Shown here piece after piece: positions 26,601 to 39,100 of a stretch of 64,000 bases of DNA (within the stretch, counting starts at the first letter, position 1; each line of letters starts with the position of its first letter). This DNA comes from Zhengitettix transpicula (Eukaryota > Arthropoda > Insecta > Orthoptera > Tetrigidae): NCBI GenBank assembly GCA_037074705.1, contig JAYJMR010000036.1, forward strand, positions 163,044-227,043, given 5' to 3'. The notes beneath the pieces are model-generated. The model ran no database searches and was not told the DNA's origin. It saw nothing but the letters and a program-made list of their open reading frames with translations. The position numbers and the translations under genes are program-made.

Positions 26601-26995
26601 GTGAAATTCCAAACTTGTCGTCGAAACGTCGAAATATTGCGATATATTAATTAATATTAATAGATTAAGATTTTAGAAGTGCAGGTTTGAGTAATTTTTA
26701 TAAAGAACGTGTCATTTATTATGAAATAAGACTTTGTTATTTTTAGTTTCTTGGTTGGTGAAATTCCAAACTTGTCGTCGAAACGTCGAAATATTATCAT
26801 ATATTATTTAATATTAATAGATTAAGATTTTAGAAGTGCAGGTTTGAGTAATTTTTATAAAGAACGTGTCATTTATTATGAAATAAGACTTTGTTATTTT
26901 TAGTTTCTTGGTTGGTGAAATTCCAAACTTGTCGTCGAAACGTCGAAATATTATCATATATTAATTAATATTAATAGATTAAGATTTTAGAAGTG
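23693..26995 (+). repeat. 21-monomer HOR of zone 3, copy A
   Basis: The unit is 3,303 bp from one CAGAATTGAG monomer to the next. It contains, in order, GAATTATTTATT (24,191), the ATATATATT monomers, GTTCCTTGG (near 24,860), TTGTTGCCG (near 25,360), GAATGTGTC (25,763) and GACTTTTTTATTT (near 26,258). The same series recurs 3,302-3,303 bp later. The only difference from copy B that I noticed is an ATTATAAG versus ATTTAAG change near 24,783, which accounts for the one-base change in offset. Confidence 0.88.
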
Positions 26996-29900
26996 CAGAA
27001 TTGAGTAATTTTTATAAAGAACGTGTCATTTATTATGAAATAAGACTTTGTTATTTTTAGTTTCTTGGTTGGTGAAATTCCAAACTTGTCGTCGAAACGT
27101 CGAAATATTATCATATATTAATTAATATTAATAGATTAAGATTTTAGAAGTGCAGGTTTGAGTAATTTTTATAAAGAACGTGTCATTTATTATGAAATAA
27201 GACTTTGTTATTTTTAGTTTCTTGGTTGGTGAAATTCCAAACTTGTCGTCGAAACGTCGAAATATTATCATATAATTATTAATATTAATAGATTAAGATT
27301 TTAGAAGTGCAGGTTTGAGTAATTTTTATAAAGAACGAATCATTTATTATGAAATAAGACGTTGTTATTTTTAGTTTCTTGGTTGGTGAAATTCCAAACT
27401 TGTCGTCGAAACGTCGAAATATTATCATATATTAATTTATATTAATAGATTAAGATTTTATAAGTGCAGGTTTGAGTAATATTTATAAAGAACGAATTAT
27501 TTATTATGAAATAAGACTTTGTTATTTTTAGTTTCTTGGTTGGTGAAATTTCAAACTTGTCGTCGAAACGTCGAAATATATTCATATATTAATTAATATT
27601 AATAGATTAAGATTTTAGAAGTGCAGGTTTGAGTAATTTTTATAAAGAACGAATCATTTATTATGAAATAAGACTTTGTTATTTTTAGTATCTTGGTTGG
27701 TGAAATTCCAAACTTGTCGTCGAAACGTCGAAATATTATGATATATTAATTAATATTAATAGATTAAGATTTTAGAAGTGCAGGTTTGAGTAATTTTTAT
27801 AAAGAACGAATCATTTATTATGAAATTAGACTTTGTTATTTATAGTTTCTTGGTTGGTGAAATTCCAAACTTGTCGTCGAAACGTCGAAATATTACGATA
27901 TATATTAATTAATATTAATAGATTAAGATTTTAGAAGTGCAGGTTTGAGTAATTTTTATAAAGAACGAATCATTTATTATGAAATAAGACTTTGTTATTT
28001 ATAGTTTCTTGGTTGGTGAAATTCCAAACTTGTCGTCGAAACGTCGAAATATTACGATATATTAATTAATATTAATAGATTAAGATTTAAGAAGTGCAGG
28101 TTTGAGTAATTTTTATAAAGAACGAATCATTTATTATGAAATAAGACTTTGTTATTTATAGTTCCTTGGTTGGTGAAATTCCAAACTTGTCGTCGAAACG
28201 TCGAAATATTACGATATATTATTTAATATTAATAGATTAAGATTTTAAAAGTGCAGGTTTGAGTAATTTTTATAAAGAACGAATCATTTATTATTAAATA
28301 AGACTTTGTTATTTTTAGTTTCTTAGTTGGTGAAATTCCAAACTTGTCGTCGAAACGTCGAAATATTACGATATATTAATTAATATTAATGGATTAAGAT
28401 TTTAGAAGTGCAGGTTTGAGTAATTTTTATAAAGAACGAGTCATTTATTATGAAAAAAGACTTTGTTATTTATAGTTTCTTGGTTGGTGAAATTCCAAAC
28501 TTGTCGTCGAAACGTCGAAATATTACGATATATATTAATTAATATTAATAGATTAAGATTTTAGAAGTGCAGGTTTGAGTAATTTTTATAAAGAACGAAT
28601 CATTTATTATGAAATAAGACTTTGTTATTTATAGTTTTTTGGTTGGTGAAATTCCAAACTTGTTGCCGAAACGTCGAAATATTGCGATATATTAATTAAT
28701 ATTAATAGATTAAGATTTTAGAAGTGCTGGTTTGAGTAATTTTTATAAAGAACGAATCATTTATTATGAAATAAGACTTTGTTATTTATAGTTTCTTGGT
28801 TGGTGAAATTCCAAACTTGTCGTCGAAACGTCGAAATATTACGATATATTAATTAATATTAATAGATTAAGATTTTAGAAGTGCAGGTTTGAGTAATTTT
28901 TATAAAGAACGTGTCATTTATTATGAAATAAGACTTTGTTATTTTTAGATTCTTGGTTGGTGAAATTCCAAACTTGTCGTCGAAACGTCGAAATATTACG
29001 ATATATTAATTAATATTAATAGATTAAGATTTTAGAAGTGCAGGTTTGAGTAATTTTTATAAAGAATGTGTCATTTATTATGAAATAAGACTTTGTTATT
29101 TTTAGATTCTGGGTTGGTGAAATTCCAAACTTGTCGTCGAAACGTCGAAATATTACGATATATTAATTAATATTAATAGATTAAGATTTTAGAAGTGCAG
29201 GTTTGAGTAATTTTTATAAAGAACGTGTCATTTATTATGAAATAAGACTTTGTTATTTTTAGATTCTTGGTTGGTGAAATTCCAAACTTGTCATCGAAAC
29301 GTCGAAATATTACGATATATTAATTAATATTAATAGATTAAGATTTTAGAAGTGCTGGTTTGAGTAATTTTTATAAAGAACGAATCATTTATTATGAAAT
29401 AAAACTTTGTTATTTTTAGATTCTTGGTTGGTGAAATTCCAAACTTGTCGTCGAAACGTCGAAATATTATGATATATTAATTAATATTAATAGATTAAGA
29501 TTTTAGAAGTGCAGGTTTGAGTAATTTTCATAAAGAACGTATCATTTATTATGAAATAAGACTTTTTTATTTGAAGATTCTTGGTTGGTGAAATTCCAAA
29601 CTTGTCGTCGAAACGTCGAAATATTACGATATATTTAATTAATATTAATAGATTAAGATTTTAGAAGTGCAGGTTTGAGTAATTTTTATAAAGAACGTAT
29701 CATTTATTATGAAATAAGACTTTGTTATTTGAAGATTCTTGGTTGGTGAAATTCCAAACTTGTCGTCGAAACGTCGAAATATTACGATATATTAATTAAT
29801 ATTAATGGATTAAGATTTTAGAAGTGCTGGTTTGAGTAATTTTTATAAAGAACGTGTCATTTATTATGAAATAAGACTTTGTTATTTTTAGTTTCTTGGT

Positions 29901-30297
29901 TGGTGAAATTCCAAACTTGTCGTCGAAACGTCGAAATATTGCGATATATTAATTAATATTAATAGATTAAGATTTTAGAAGTGCAGGTTTGAGTAATTTT
30001 TATAAAGAACGTGTCATTTATTATGAAATAAGACTTTGTTATTTTTAGTTTCTTGGTTGGTGAAATTCCAAACTTGTCGTCGAAACGTCGAAATATTATC
30101 ATATATTATTTAATATTAATAGATTAAGATTTTAGAAGTGCAGGTTTGAGTAATTTTTATAAAGAACGTGTCATTTATTATGAAATAAGACTTTGTTATT
30201 TTTAGTTTCTTGGTTGGTGAAATTCCAAACTTGTCGTCGAAACGTCGAAATATTATCATATATTAATTAATATTAATAGATTAAGATTTTAGAAGTG
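26996..30297 (+). repeat. 21-monomer HOR of zone 3, copy B
   Basis: This 3,302-bp unit begins with the CAGAATTGAG monomer and follows copy A in the same marker order: GAATTATTTATT (27,494), GTTCCTTGG (near 28,160), TTGTTGCCG (near 28,660), GAATGTGTC (29,065) and GACTTTTTTATTT (near 29,560). It is almost identical to copy A by eye. Individual monomers within it differ from each other much more, so homogenisation acts at the 21-mer level. Confidence 0.88.
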
Positions 30298-33128
30298 CAG
30301 AATTGAGTAATTTTTATAAAGAACGTGTCATTTATTATGAAATAAGACTTTGTTATTTTTAGTTTCTTGGTTGGTGAAATTCCAAACTTGTCGTCGAAAC
30401 GTCGAAATATTATCATATATTAATTAATATTAATAGATTAAGATTTTAGAAGTGCAGGTTTGAGTAATTTTTATAAAGAACGTGTCATTTATTATGAAAT
30501 AAGACTTTGTTATTTTTAGTTTCTTGGTTGGTGAAATTCCAAACTTGTCGTCGAAACGTCGAAATATTATCATATATTAATTATTATTAATAGATTAAGA
30601 TTTTAGAAGTGCAGGTTTGAGTAATTTTTATAAAGAACGAATCATTTATTATGAAATAAGACTTTGTTATTTATAGTTTCTTGGTTGGTGAAATTCCAAA
30701 CTTGTCGTCGAAACGTCGAAATATTACGATATATATTAATTAATATTAATAGATTAAGATTTTAGAAGTGCAGGTTTGAGTAATTTTTATAAAGAACGAA
30801 TCATTTATTATGAAATAAGACTTTGTTATTTATAGTTTCTTGGTTGGTGAAATTCCAAACTTGTCGTCGAAACGTCGAAATATTACGATATATTAATTAA
30901 TATTAATAGATTAAGATTTAAGAAGTGCAGGTTTGAGTAATTTTTATAAAGAACGAATCATTTATTATGAAATAAGACTTTGTTATTTATAGTTTCTTGG
31001 TTGGTGAAATTCCAAACTTGTCGTCGAAACCTCGAAATATTACGATATATTATTTAATATTAATAGAGTAAGATTTTAAAAGTGCAGGTTTGAGTAATTT
31101 TTATAAAGAACGTATCAATTATTATTAAATAAGACTTTGTTATTTTTAGTTTCTTAGTTGGTGAAATTCCAAACTTGTCGTCGAAACGTCGAAATATTAC
31201 GATATATTAATTAATATTAATGGATTAAGATTTTAGAAGTGCAGGTTTGAGTAATTTTTATAAAGAACGAGTCATTTATTATGAAATAAGACTTTGTTAT
31301 TTATAGTTTCTTGGTTGGTGAAATTCCAAACTTGTCGTCGAAACGTCGAAATATTACGATATATATTAATTAATATTAATAGATTAAGATTTTAGAAGTG
31401 CAGGTTTGAGTAATTTTTATAAAGAACGAATCATTTATTATGAAATAAGACTTTGTTATTTATAGTTTCTTGGTTGGTGAAATTCCAAACTTGTCGTCGA
31501 AACGTCGAAATATTACGATATATTAATTAATATTAATAGATTAAGATTTAAGAAGTGCAGGTTTGAGTAATTTTTATAAAGAACGAATCATTTATTATGA
31601 AATAAGACTTTGTTATTTGAAGATTCTTGGTTGGTGAAATTCCAAACTTGTCTTCGAAACGTCGAAATATTGGGATATATTAATTAATATTAATGAATTA
31701 AGATTTTAGAAGTGCAGGTTTGACTAATTTTTATAAAGAACGAGTCATTTATTATGAAATAAGACTTTGTTATTTGAAGATTCTTGGTTGGTGAAATTCC
31801 AAACTTGTCGTCGAAACGTCGAAATATTACGATATATTAATTAATAATAATAGATTAAGATTTTAGAAGTGCAGGTTTCAGTAATTTTTATATAGAATGT
31901 GTCATTTATTATGAAATAAGACTTTGTTATTTTTAGATTCTGGGTTGGTGAAATTCCAAACTTGTCGTCGAAACGTCGAAATATTACGATATATTAATTA
32001 ATATTAATAGATTAAGATTTTAGAAGTGCAGGTTTGAGTAATTTTTATAAAGAACGTGTCATTTATTATGAAATAAGACTTTGTTATTTTTAGATTCTTG
32101 GTTGGTGAAATTCCAAACTTGTCGTCGAAACGTCGAAATATTACGATATATTAATTAATATTAATAGATTAAGATTTTAGAAGTGCTGGTTTGAGTAATT
32201 TTTATAAAGAACGAATCATTTATTATGAAATAAAACTTTGTTATTTTTAGATTCTTGGTTGGTGAAATTCCAAACTTGTCGTCGAAACGTCGAAATATTA
32301 TGATATATTAATTAATATTAATAGATTAAGATTTTAGAAGTGCAGGTTTGAGTAATTTTCATAAAGAACGTATCATTTATTATGAAATAAGACTTTTTTA
32401 TTTGAAGATTCTTGGTTGGTGAAATTCCAAACTTGTCGTCGAAACGTCGAAATATTACGATATATTTAATTAATATTAATAGATTAAGATTTTAGAAGTG
32501 CAGGTTTGAGTAATTTTTATAAAGAACGTATCATTTATTATGAAATAAGACTTTGTTATTTGAAGATTCTTGGTTGGTGAAATTCCAAACTTGTCGTCGA
32601 AACGTCGAAATATTACGATATATTAATTAATATTAATGGATTAAGATTTTAGAAGTGCTGGTTTGAGTAATTTTTATAAAGAACGTGTCATTTATTATGA
32701 AATAAGACTTTGTTATTTTTAGTTTCTTGGTTGGTGAAATTCCAAACTTGTCGTCGAAACGTCGAAATATTGCGATATATTAATTAATATTAATAGATTA
32801 AGATTTTAGAAGTGCAGGTTTGAGTAATTTTTATAAAGAACGTGTCATTTATTATGAAATAAGACTTTGTTATTTTTAGTTTCTTGGTTGGTGAAATTCC
32901 AAACTTGTCGTCGAAACGTCGAAATATTATCATATATTAATTAATATTAATTGATTAAGATTTTAGAAGTGCAGGTTTGAGTAATTTTTATAAAGAACGT
33001 GTCATTTATTATGAAATAAGACTTTGTTATTTTTAGTTTCTTGGTTGGTGAAATTCCAAACTTGTCGTCGAAACGTCGAAATATTATCATATATTAATTA
33101 ATATTAATAGATTAAGATTTTAGAAGTG
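30298..33128 (+). repeat. Shortened 18-monomer HOR of zone 3, copy C
   Basis: This copy is 2,831 bp (18 x 157 + 5) between CAGAATTGAG monomers. It starts like copies A and B. It skips about three monomers after roughly 30,590: the GAATTATTTATT and TTTTAGTATC units are missing. It also lacks the GTTGCCG monomer. In their place it has a second run of TTATAGTTTC monomers and two units with zone-4/zone-1 character (about 31,610-31,840). From GAATGTGTC (31,896) to the end it again follows the A/B order. Confidence 0.75.
31610..31840 (+). repeat. Zone-4-like patch inside zone 3
   Basis: The monomer at 31,558-31,714 starts as zone 3 (GAACGAATC) and switches before position 62 to TTGAAGATTC, GTCTTCGAAACG, GGG and ATTAATGAATTAAG, the combination typical of zone 4 near 57-59 kb. 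The next monomer (31,715 on) has CAGGTTTGAC, GAACGAGTC and TTGAAGATTC. It then rejoins zone 3 at the ATTAATAATAATAG variant shared with about 40,016, 42,059 and 44,268. Both joins are in register with the 157-bp period. Confidence 0.75.
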
Positions 33129-36100
33129 CAGAATTGAGTAATTTTTATAATGAACGTGTCATTTATTATGAAATAAGACTTTGTTATTTTTAGTTTCTTG
33201 GTTGGTGAAATTCCAAACTTGTCGTCGAAACGTCGAAATATTGCGATATATTAATTAATATTAATAGATTAAGATTTTAGAAGTGCAGGTTTGAGTAATT
33301 TTTATAAAGAACGTGTCATTTATTATGAAATAAGACTTTGTTATTTTTAGTTTCTTGGTTGGTGAAATTCCAAACTTGTCGTCGAAACGTCGAAATATTA
33401 TCATATATTAATTAATATTAATAGATTAAGATTTTAGAAGTGCAGGTTTGAGTAATTTTTATAAAGAACGAATCATTTATTATGAAATAAGACTTTGTTA
33501 TTTTTAGTTTCTTGGTTGGTGAAATTCCAAACTTGTCGTCGAAACGTCGAAATATTATCATATATTAATTAATATTAATAGATTAAGATTTTATAAGTGC
33601 AGGTTTGAGTAATTTTTATAAAGAACGAATCATTTATTATGAAATAAGACTTTGTTATTTTTAGTTTCTTGGTTGGTGAAATTCCAAACTTGTCGTCGAA
33701 ACGTCGAAATATTATCATATATTAATTAATATTAATAGATTAAGATTTTAGAAGTGCAGGTTTGAGTAATTTTTATAAAGAACGAATCATTTATTATGAA
33801 ATAAGACTTTGTTATTTTTAGTATCTTGGTTGGTGAAATTCCAAACTTGTCGTCGAAACGTCGAAATATTATGATATATTAATTAATATTAATAGATTAA
33901 GATTTTAGAAGTGCAGGTTTGAGTAATTTTCATAAAGAACGTATCATTTATTATGAAATAAGACTTTTTTATTTGAAGATTCTTGGTTGGTGAAATTCCA
34001 AACTTGTCGTCGAAACGTCGAAATATTACGATATATTTAATTAATATTAATAGATTAAGATTTTAGAAGTGCAGGTTTGAGTAATTTTTATAAAGAACGT
34101 ATCATTTATTATGAAATAAGACTTTGTTATTTATAGTTTCTTGGTTGGTGAAATTCCAAACTTGTCGTCGAAACGTCGAAATATTACGATATATATTAAT
34201 TAATATTAATAGATTAAGATTTTAGAAGTGCAGGTTTGAGTAATTTTTATAAAGAACGAATCATTTATTATGAAATAAGACTTTGTTATTTATAGTTTCT
34301 TGGTTGGTGAAATTCCAAACTTGTTGCCGAAACGTCGAAATATTGCGATATATTAATTAATATTAATAGATTAAGATTTTAGAAGTGCTGGTTTGAGTAA
34401 TTTTTATAAAGAACGAATCATTTATTATGAAATAAGACTTTGTTATTTATAGTTTCTTGGTTGGTGAAATTCCAAACTTGTCGTCGAAACGTCGAAATAT
34501 TACGATATATTAATTAAAATTAATAGATTAAGATTTTAGAAGTGCAGGTTTGAGTAATTTTTATAAAGAACGTGTCATTTATTATGAAATAAGACTTTGT
34601 TATTTTTAGATTCTTGGTTGGTGAAATTCCAAACTTGTCGTCGAAACGTCGAAATATTACGATATATTAATTAATATTAATAGATTAAGATTTTAGAAGT
34701 GCAGGTTTGAGTAATTTTTATAAAGAATGTGTCATTTATTATGAAATAAGACTTTGTTATTTTTAGATTCTGGGTTGGTGAAATTCCAAACTTGTCGTCG
34801 AAACGTCGAAATATTACGATATATTAATTAATATTAATAGATTAAGATTTTAGAAGTGCAGGTTTGAGTAATTTTTATAAAGAACGTGTCATTTATTATG
34901 AAATAAGACTTTGTTATTTTTAGATTCTTGGTTGGTGAAATTCCAAACTTGTCATCGAAACGTCGAAATATTACGATATATTAATTAATATTAATAGATT
35001 AAGATTTTAGAAGTGCTGGTTTGAGTAATTTTTATAAAGAACGAATCATTTATTATGAAATAAAACTTTGTTATTTTTAGATTCTTGGTTGGTGAAATTC
35101 CAAACTTGTCGTCGAAACGTCGAAATATTATGATATATTAATTAATATTAATAGATTAAGATTTTAGAAGTGCAGGTTTGAGTAATTTTCATAAAGAACG
35201 TATCATTTATTATGAAATAAGACTTTTTTATTTGAAGATTCTTGGTTGGTGAAATTCCAAACTTGTCGTCGAAACGTCGAAATATTACGATATATTTAAT
35301 TAATATTAATAGATTAAGATTTTAGAAGTGCAGGTTTGAGTAATTTTTATAAAGAACGTATCATTTATTATGAAATAAGACTTTGTTATTTGAAGATTCT
35401 TGGTTGGTGAAATTCCAAACTTGTCGTCGAAACGTCGAAATATTACGATATATTAATTAATATTAATGGATTAAGATTTTAGAAGTGCTGGTTTGAGTAA
35501 TTTTTATAAAGAACGTATCATTTATTATGGAATAAGACTTTGTTATTTATAGATTCTTGGTTGGTGAAATTCCAAACTTGTCGAAACGTCGAAATATTAC
35601 GATATATTAATTATTATTAATAGATTAAGATTTTAGAAGTGCAGGTTTGAGTAATTTTTATAAAGAACGAGTCATTTATTATGAAATAAGACTTTGTTAT
35701 TTTTAGTTTCTAGGTTGGTGAAATTCCAAACTTGTCGTCGAAACGTCGAAATATTACGATATATTAATTAATATTAATAGATTAAGATTTCAGAAGTGCA
35801 GGTTTGAGTAATTTTTATAAAGAACGAGTCATTTATTATGAAATAAGACTTTGTTATTTTTAGTTTCTAAGTTGGTGAAATTCCAAACTTGTCGTCGAAA
35901 CGTCGAAATATTGAAATATATTAATTAATATTAATAGATTAAGATTTTAGAAGTGCAGGTTTGAGTAATTTTTATAAAGAACGTGTCATTTATTATGAAA
36001 TAAGACTTTGTTATTTTTAGTTTCTTGGTTGGTGAAATTCCAAACTTGTCGTCGAAACGTCGAAATATTATCATATATTAATTAATATTAATAGATTAAG

Positions 36101-39100
36101 ATTTTAGAAGTGCAGGTTTGAGTAATTTTTATAAAGAACGAATCATTTATTATGAAATAAGACTTTGTTATTTTTAGTTTCTTGGTTGGTGAAATTCCAA
36201 ACTTGTCGTCGAAACGTCGAAATATTATCATATATTAATTAATATTAATAGATTAAGATTTTATAAGTGCAGGTTTGAGTAATTTTTATAAAGAACGAAT
36301 CATTTATTATGAAATAAGACTTTGTTATTTTTAGTATCTTGGTTGGTGAAATTCCAAACTTGTCGTCGAAACGTCGAAATATTATGATATATTAATTAAT
36401 ATTAATAGATTAAGATTTTAGAAGTGCAGGTTTGAGTAATTTTCATAAAGAACGTATCATTTATTATGAAATAAGACTTTTTTATTTGAAGATTCTTGGT
36501 TGGTGAAATTCCAAACTTGTCGTCGAAACGTCGAAATATTACGATATATATTAATTAATATTAATAGATTAAGATTTTAGAAGTGCAGGTTTGAGTAATT
36601 TTTATAAAGAACGAATCATTTATTATGAAATAAGACTTTGTTATTTATAGTTTCTTGGTTGGTGAAATTCCAAACTTGTTGCCGAAACGTCGAAATATTG
36701 CGATATATTAATTAATATTAATAGATTAAGATTTTAGAAGTGCTGGTTTGAGTAATTTTTATAAAGAACGAATCATTTATTATGAAATAAGACTTTGTTA
36801 TTTATAGTTTCTTGGTTGGTGAAATTCCAAACTTGTCGTCGAAACGTCGAAATATTACGATATATTAATTAAAATTAATAGATTAAGATTTTAGAAGTGC
36901 AGGTTTGAGTAATTTTTATAAAGAACGTGTCATTTATTATGAAATAAGACTTTGTTATTTTTAGATTCTTGGTTGGTGAAATTCCAAACTTGTCGTCGAA
37001 ACGTCGAAATATTACGATATATTAATTAATATTAATAGATTAAGATTTTAGAAGTGCAGGTTTGAGTAATTTTTATAAAGAATGTGTCATTTATTATGAA
37101 ATAAGACTTTGTTATTTTTAGATTCTGGGTTGGTGAAATTCCAAACTTGTCGTCGAAACGTCGAAATATTACGATATATTAATTAATATTAATAGATTAA
37201 GATTTTAGAAGTGCAGGTTTGAGTAATTTTTATAAAGAACGTGTCATTTATTATGAAATAAGACTTTGTTATTTTTAGATTCTTGGTTGGTGAAATTCCA
37301 AACTTGTCATCGAAACGTCGAAATATTACGATATATTAATTAATATTAATAGATTAAGATTTTAGAAGTGCTGGTTTGAGTAATTTTTATAAAGAACGAA
37401 TCATTTATTATGAAATAAAACTTTGTTATTTTTAGATTCTTGGTTGGTGAAATTCCAAACTTGTCGTCGAAACGTCGAAATATTATGATATATTAATTAA
37501 TATTAATAGATTAAGATTTTAGAAGTGCAGGTTTGAGTAATTTTCATAAAGAACGTATCATTTATTATGAAATAAGACTTTTTTATTTGAAGATTCTTGG
37601 TTGGTGAAATTCCAAACTTGTCGTCGAAACGTCGAAATATTACGATATATTTAATTAATATTAATAGATTAAGATTTTAGAAGTGCAGGTTTGAGTAATT
37701 TTTATAAAGAACGTATCATTTATTATGAAATAAGACTTTGTTATTTGAAGATTCTTGGTTGGTGAAATTCCAAACTTGTCGTCGAAACGTCGAAATATTA
37801 CGATATATTAATTAATATTAATGGATTAAGATTTTAGAAGTGCTGGTTTGAGTAATTTTTATAAAGAACGTGTCATTTATTATGAAATAAGACTTTGTTA
37901 TTTTTAGTTTCTTGGTTGGTGAAATTCCAAACTTGTCGTCGAAACGTCGAAATATTGCGATATATTAATTAATATTAATAGATTAAGATTTTAGAAGTGC
38001 AGGTTTGAGTAATTTTTATAAAGAACGTGTCATTTATTATGAAATAAGACTTTGTTATTTTTAGTTTCTTGGTTGGTGAAATTCCAAACTTGTCGTCGAA
38101 ACGTCGAAATATTATCATATATTATTTAATATTAATAGATTAAGATTTTAGAAGTGCAGGTTTGAGTAATTTTTATAAAGAACGTGTCATTTATTATGAA
38201 ATAAGACTTTGTTATTTTTAGTTTCTTGGTTGGTGAAATTCCAAACTTGTCGTCGAAACGTCGAAATATTATCATATATTAATTAATATTAATAGATTAA
38301 GATTTTAGAAGTGCAGAATTGAGTAATTTTTATAAAGAACGTGTCATTTATTATGAAATAAGACTTTGTTATTTTTAGTTTCTTGGTTGGTGAAATTCCA
38401 AACTTGTCGTCGAAACGTCGAAATATTATCATATATATTAATTAATATTAATAGATTAAGATTTTAGAAGTGCAGGTTTGAGTAATTTTTATAAAGAACG
38501 TGTCATTTATTATGAAATAAGACTTTGTTATTTTTAGTTTCTTGGTTGGTGAAATTCCAAACTTGTCGTCGAAACGTCGAAATATTATCATATATTAATT
38601 AATATTAATAGATTAAGATTTTAGAAGTGCAGGTTTGAGTAATTTTTATAAAGAACGAATCATTTATTATGAAATAAGACTTTGTTATTTTTAGTATCTT
38701 GGTTGGTGAAATTCCAAACTTGTCGTCGAAACGTCGAAATATTATGATATATTAATTAATATTAATAGATTAAGATTTTAGAAGTGCAGGTTTGAGTAAT
38801 TTTTATAAAGAACGAATCATTTATTATGAAATTAGACTTTGTTATTTATAGTTTCTTGGTTGGTGAAATTCCAAACTTGTCGTCGAAACGTCGAAATATT
38901 ACGATATATATTAATTAATATTAATAGATTAAGATTTTAGAAGTGCAGGTTTGAGTAATTTTTATAAAGAACGAATCATTTATTATGAAATAAGACTTTG
39001 TTATTTATAGTTTCTTGGTTGGTGAAATTCCAAACTTGTCGTCGAAACGTCGAAATATTACGATATATTAATTAATATTAATAGATTAAGATTTAAGACA

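Noticed and set aside
31610..31840. Transposon or unique insertion breaking the array
   Set aside because: Every base can be read as satellite in register. The oddity is a change of monomer subtype, not foreign sequence.
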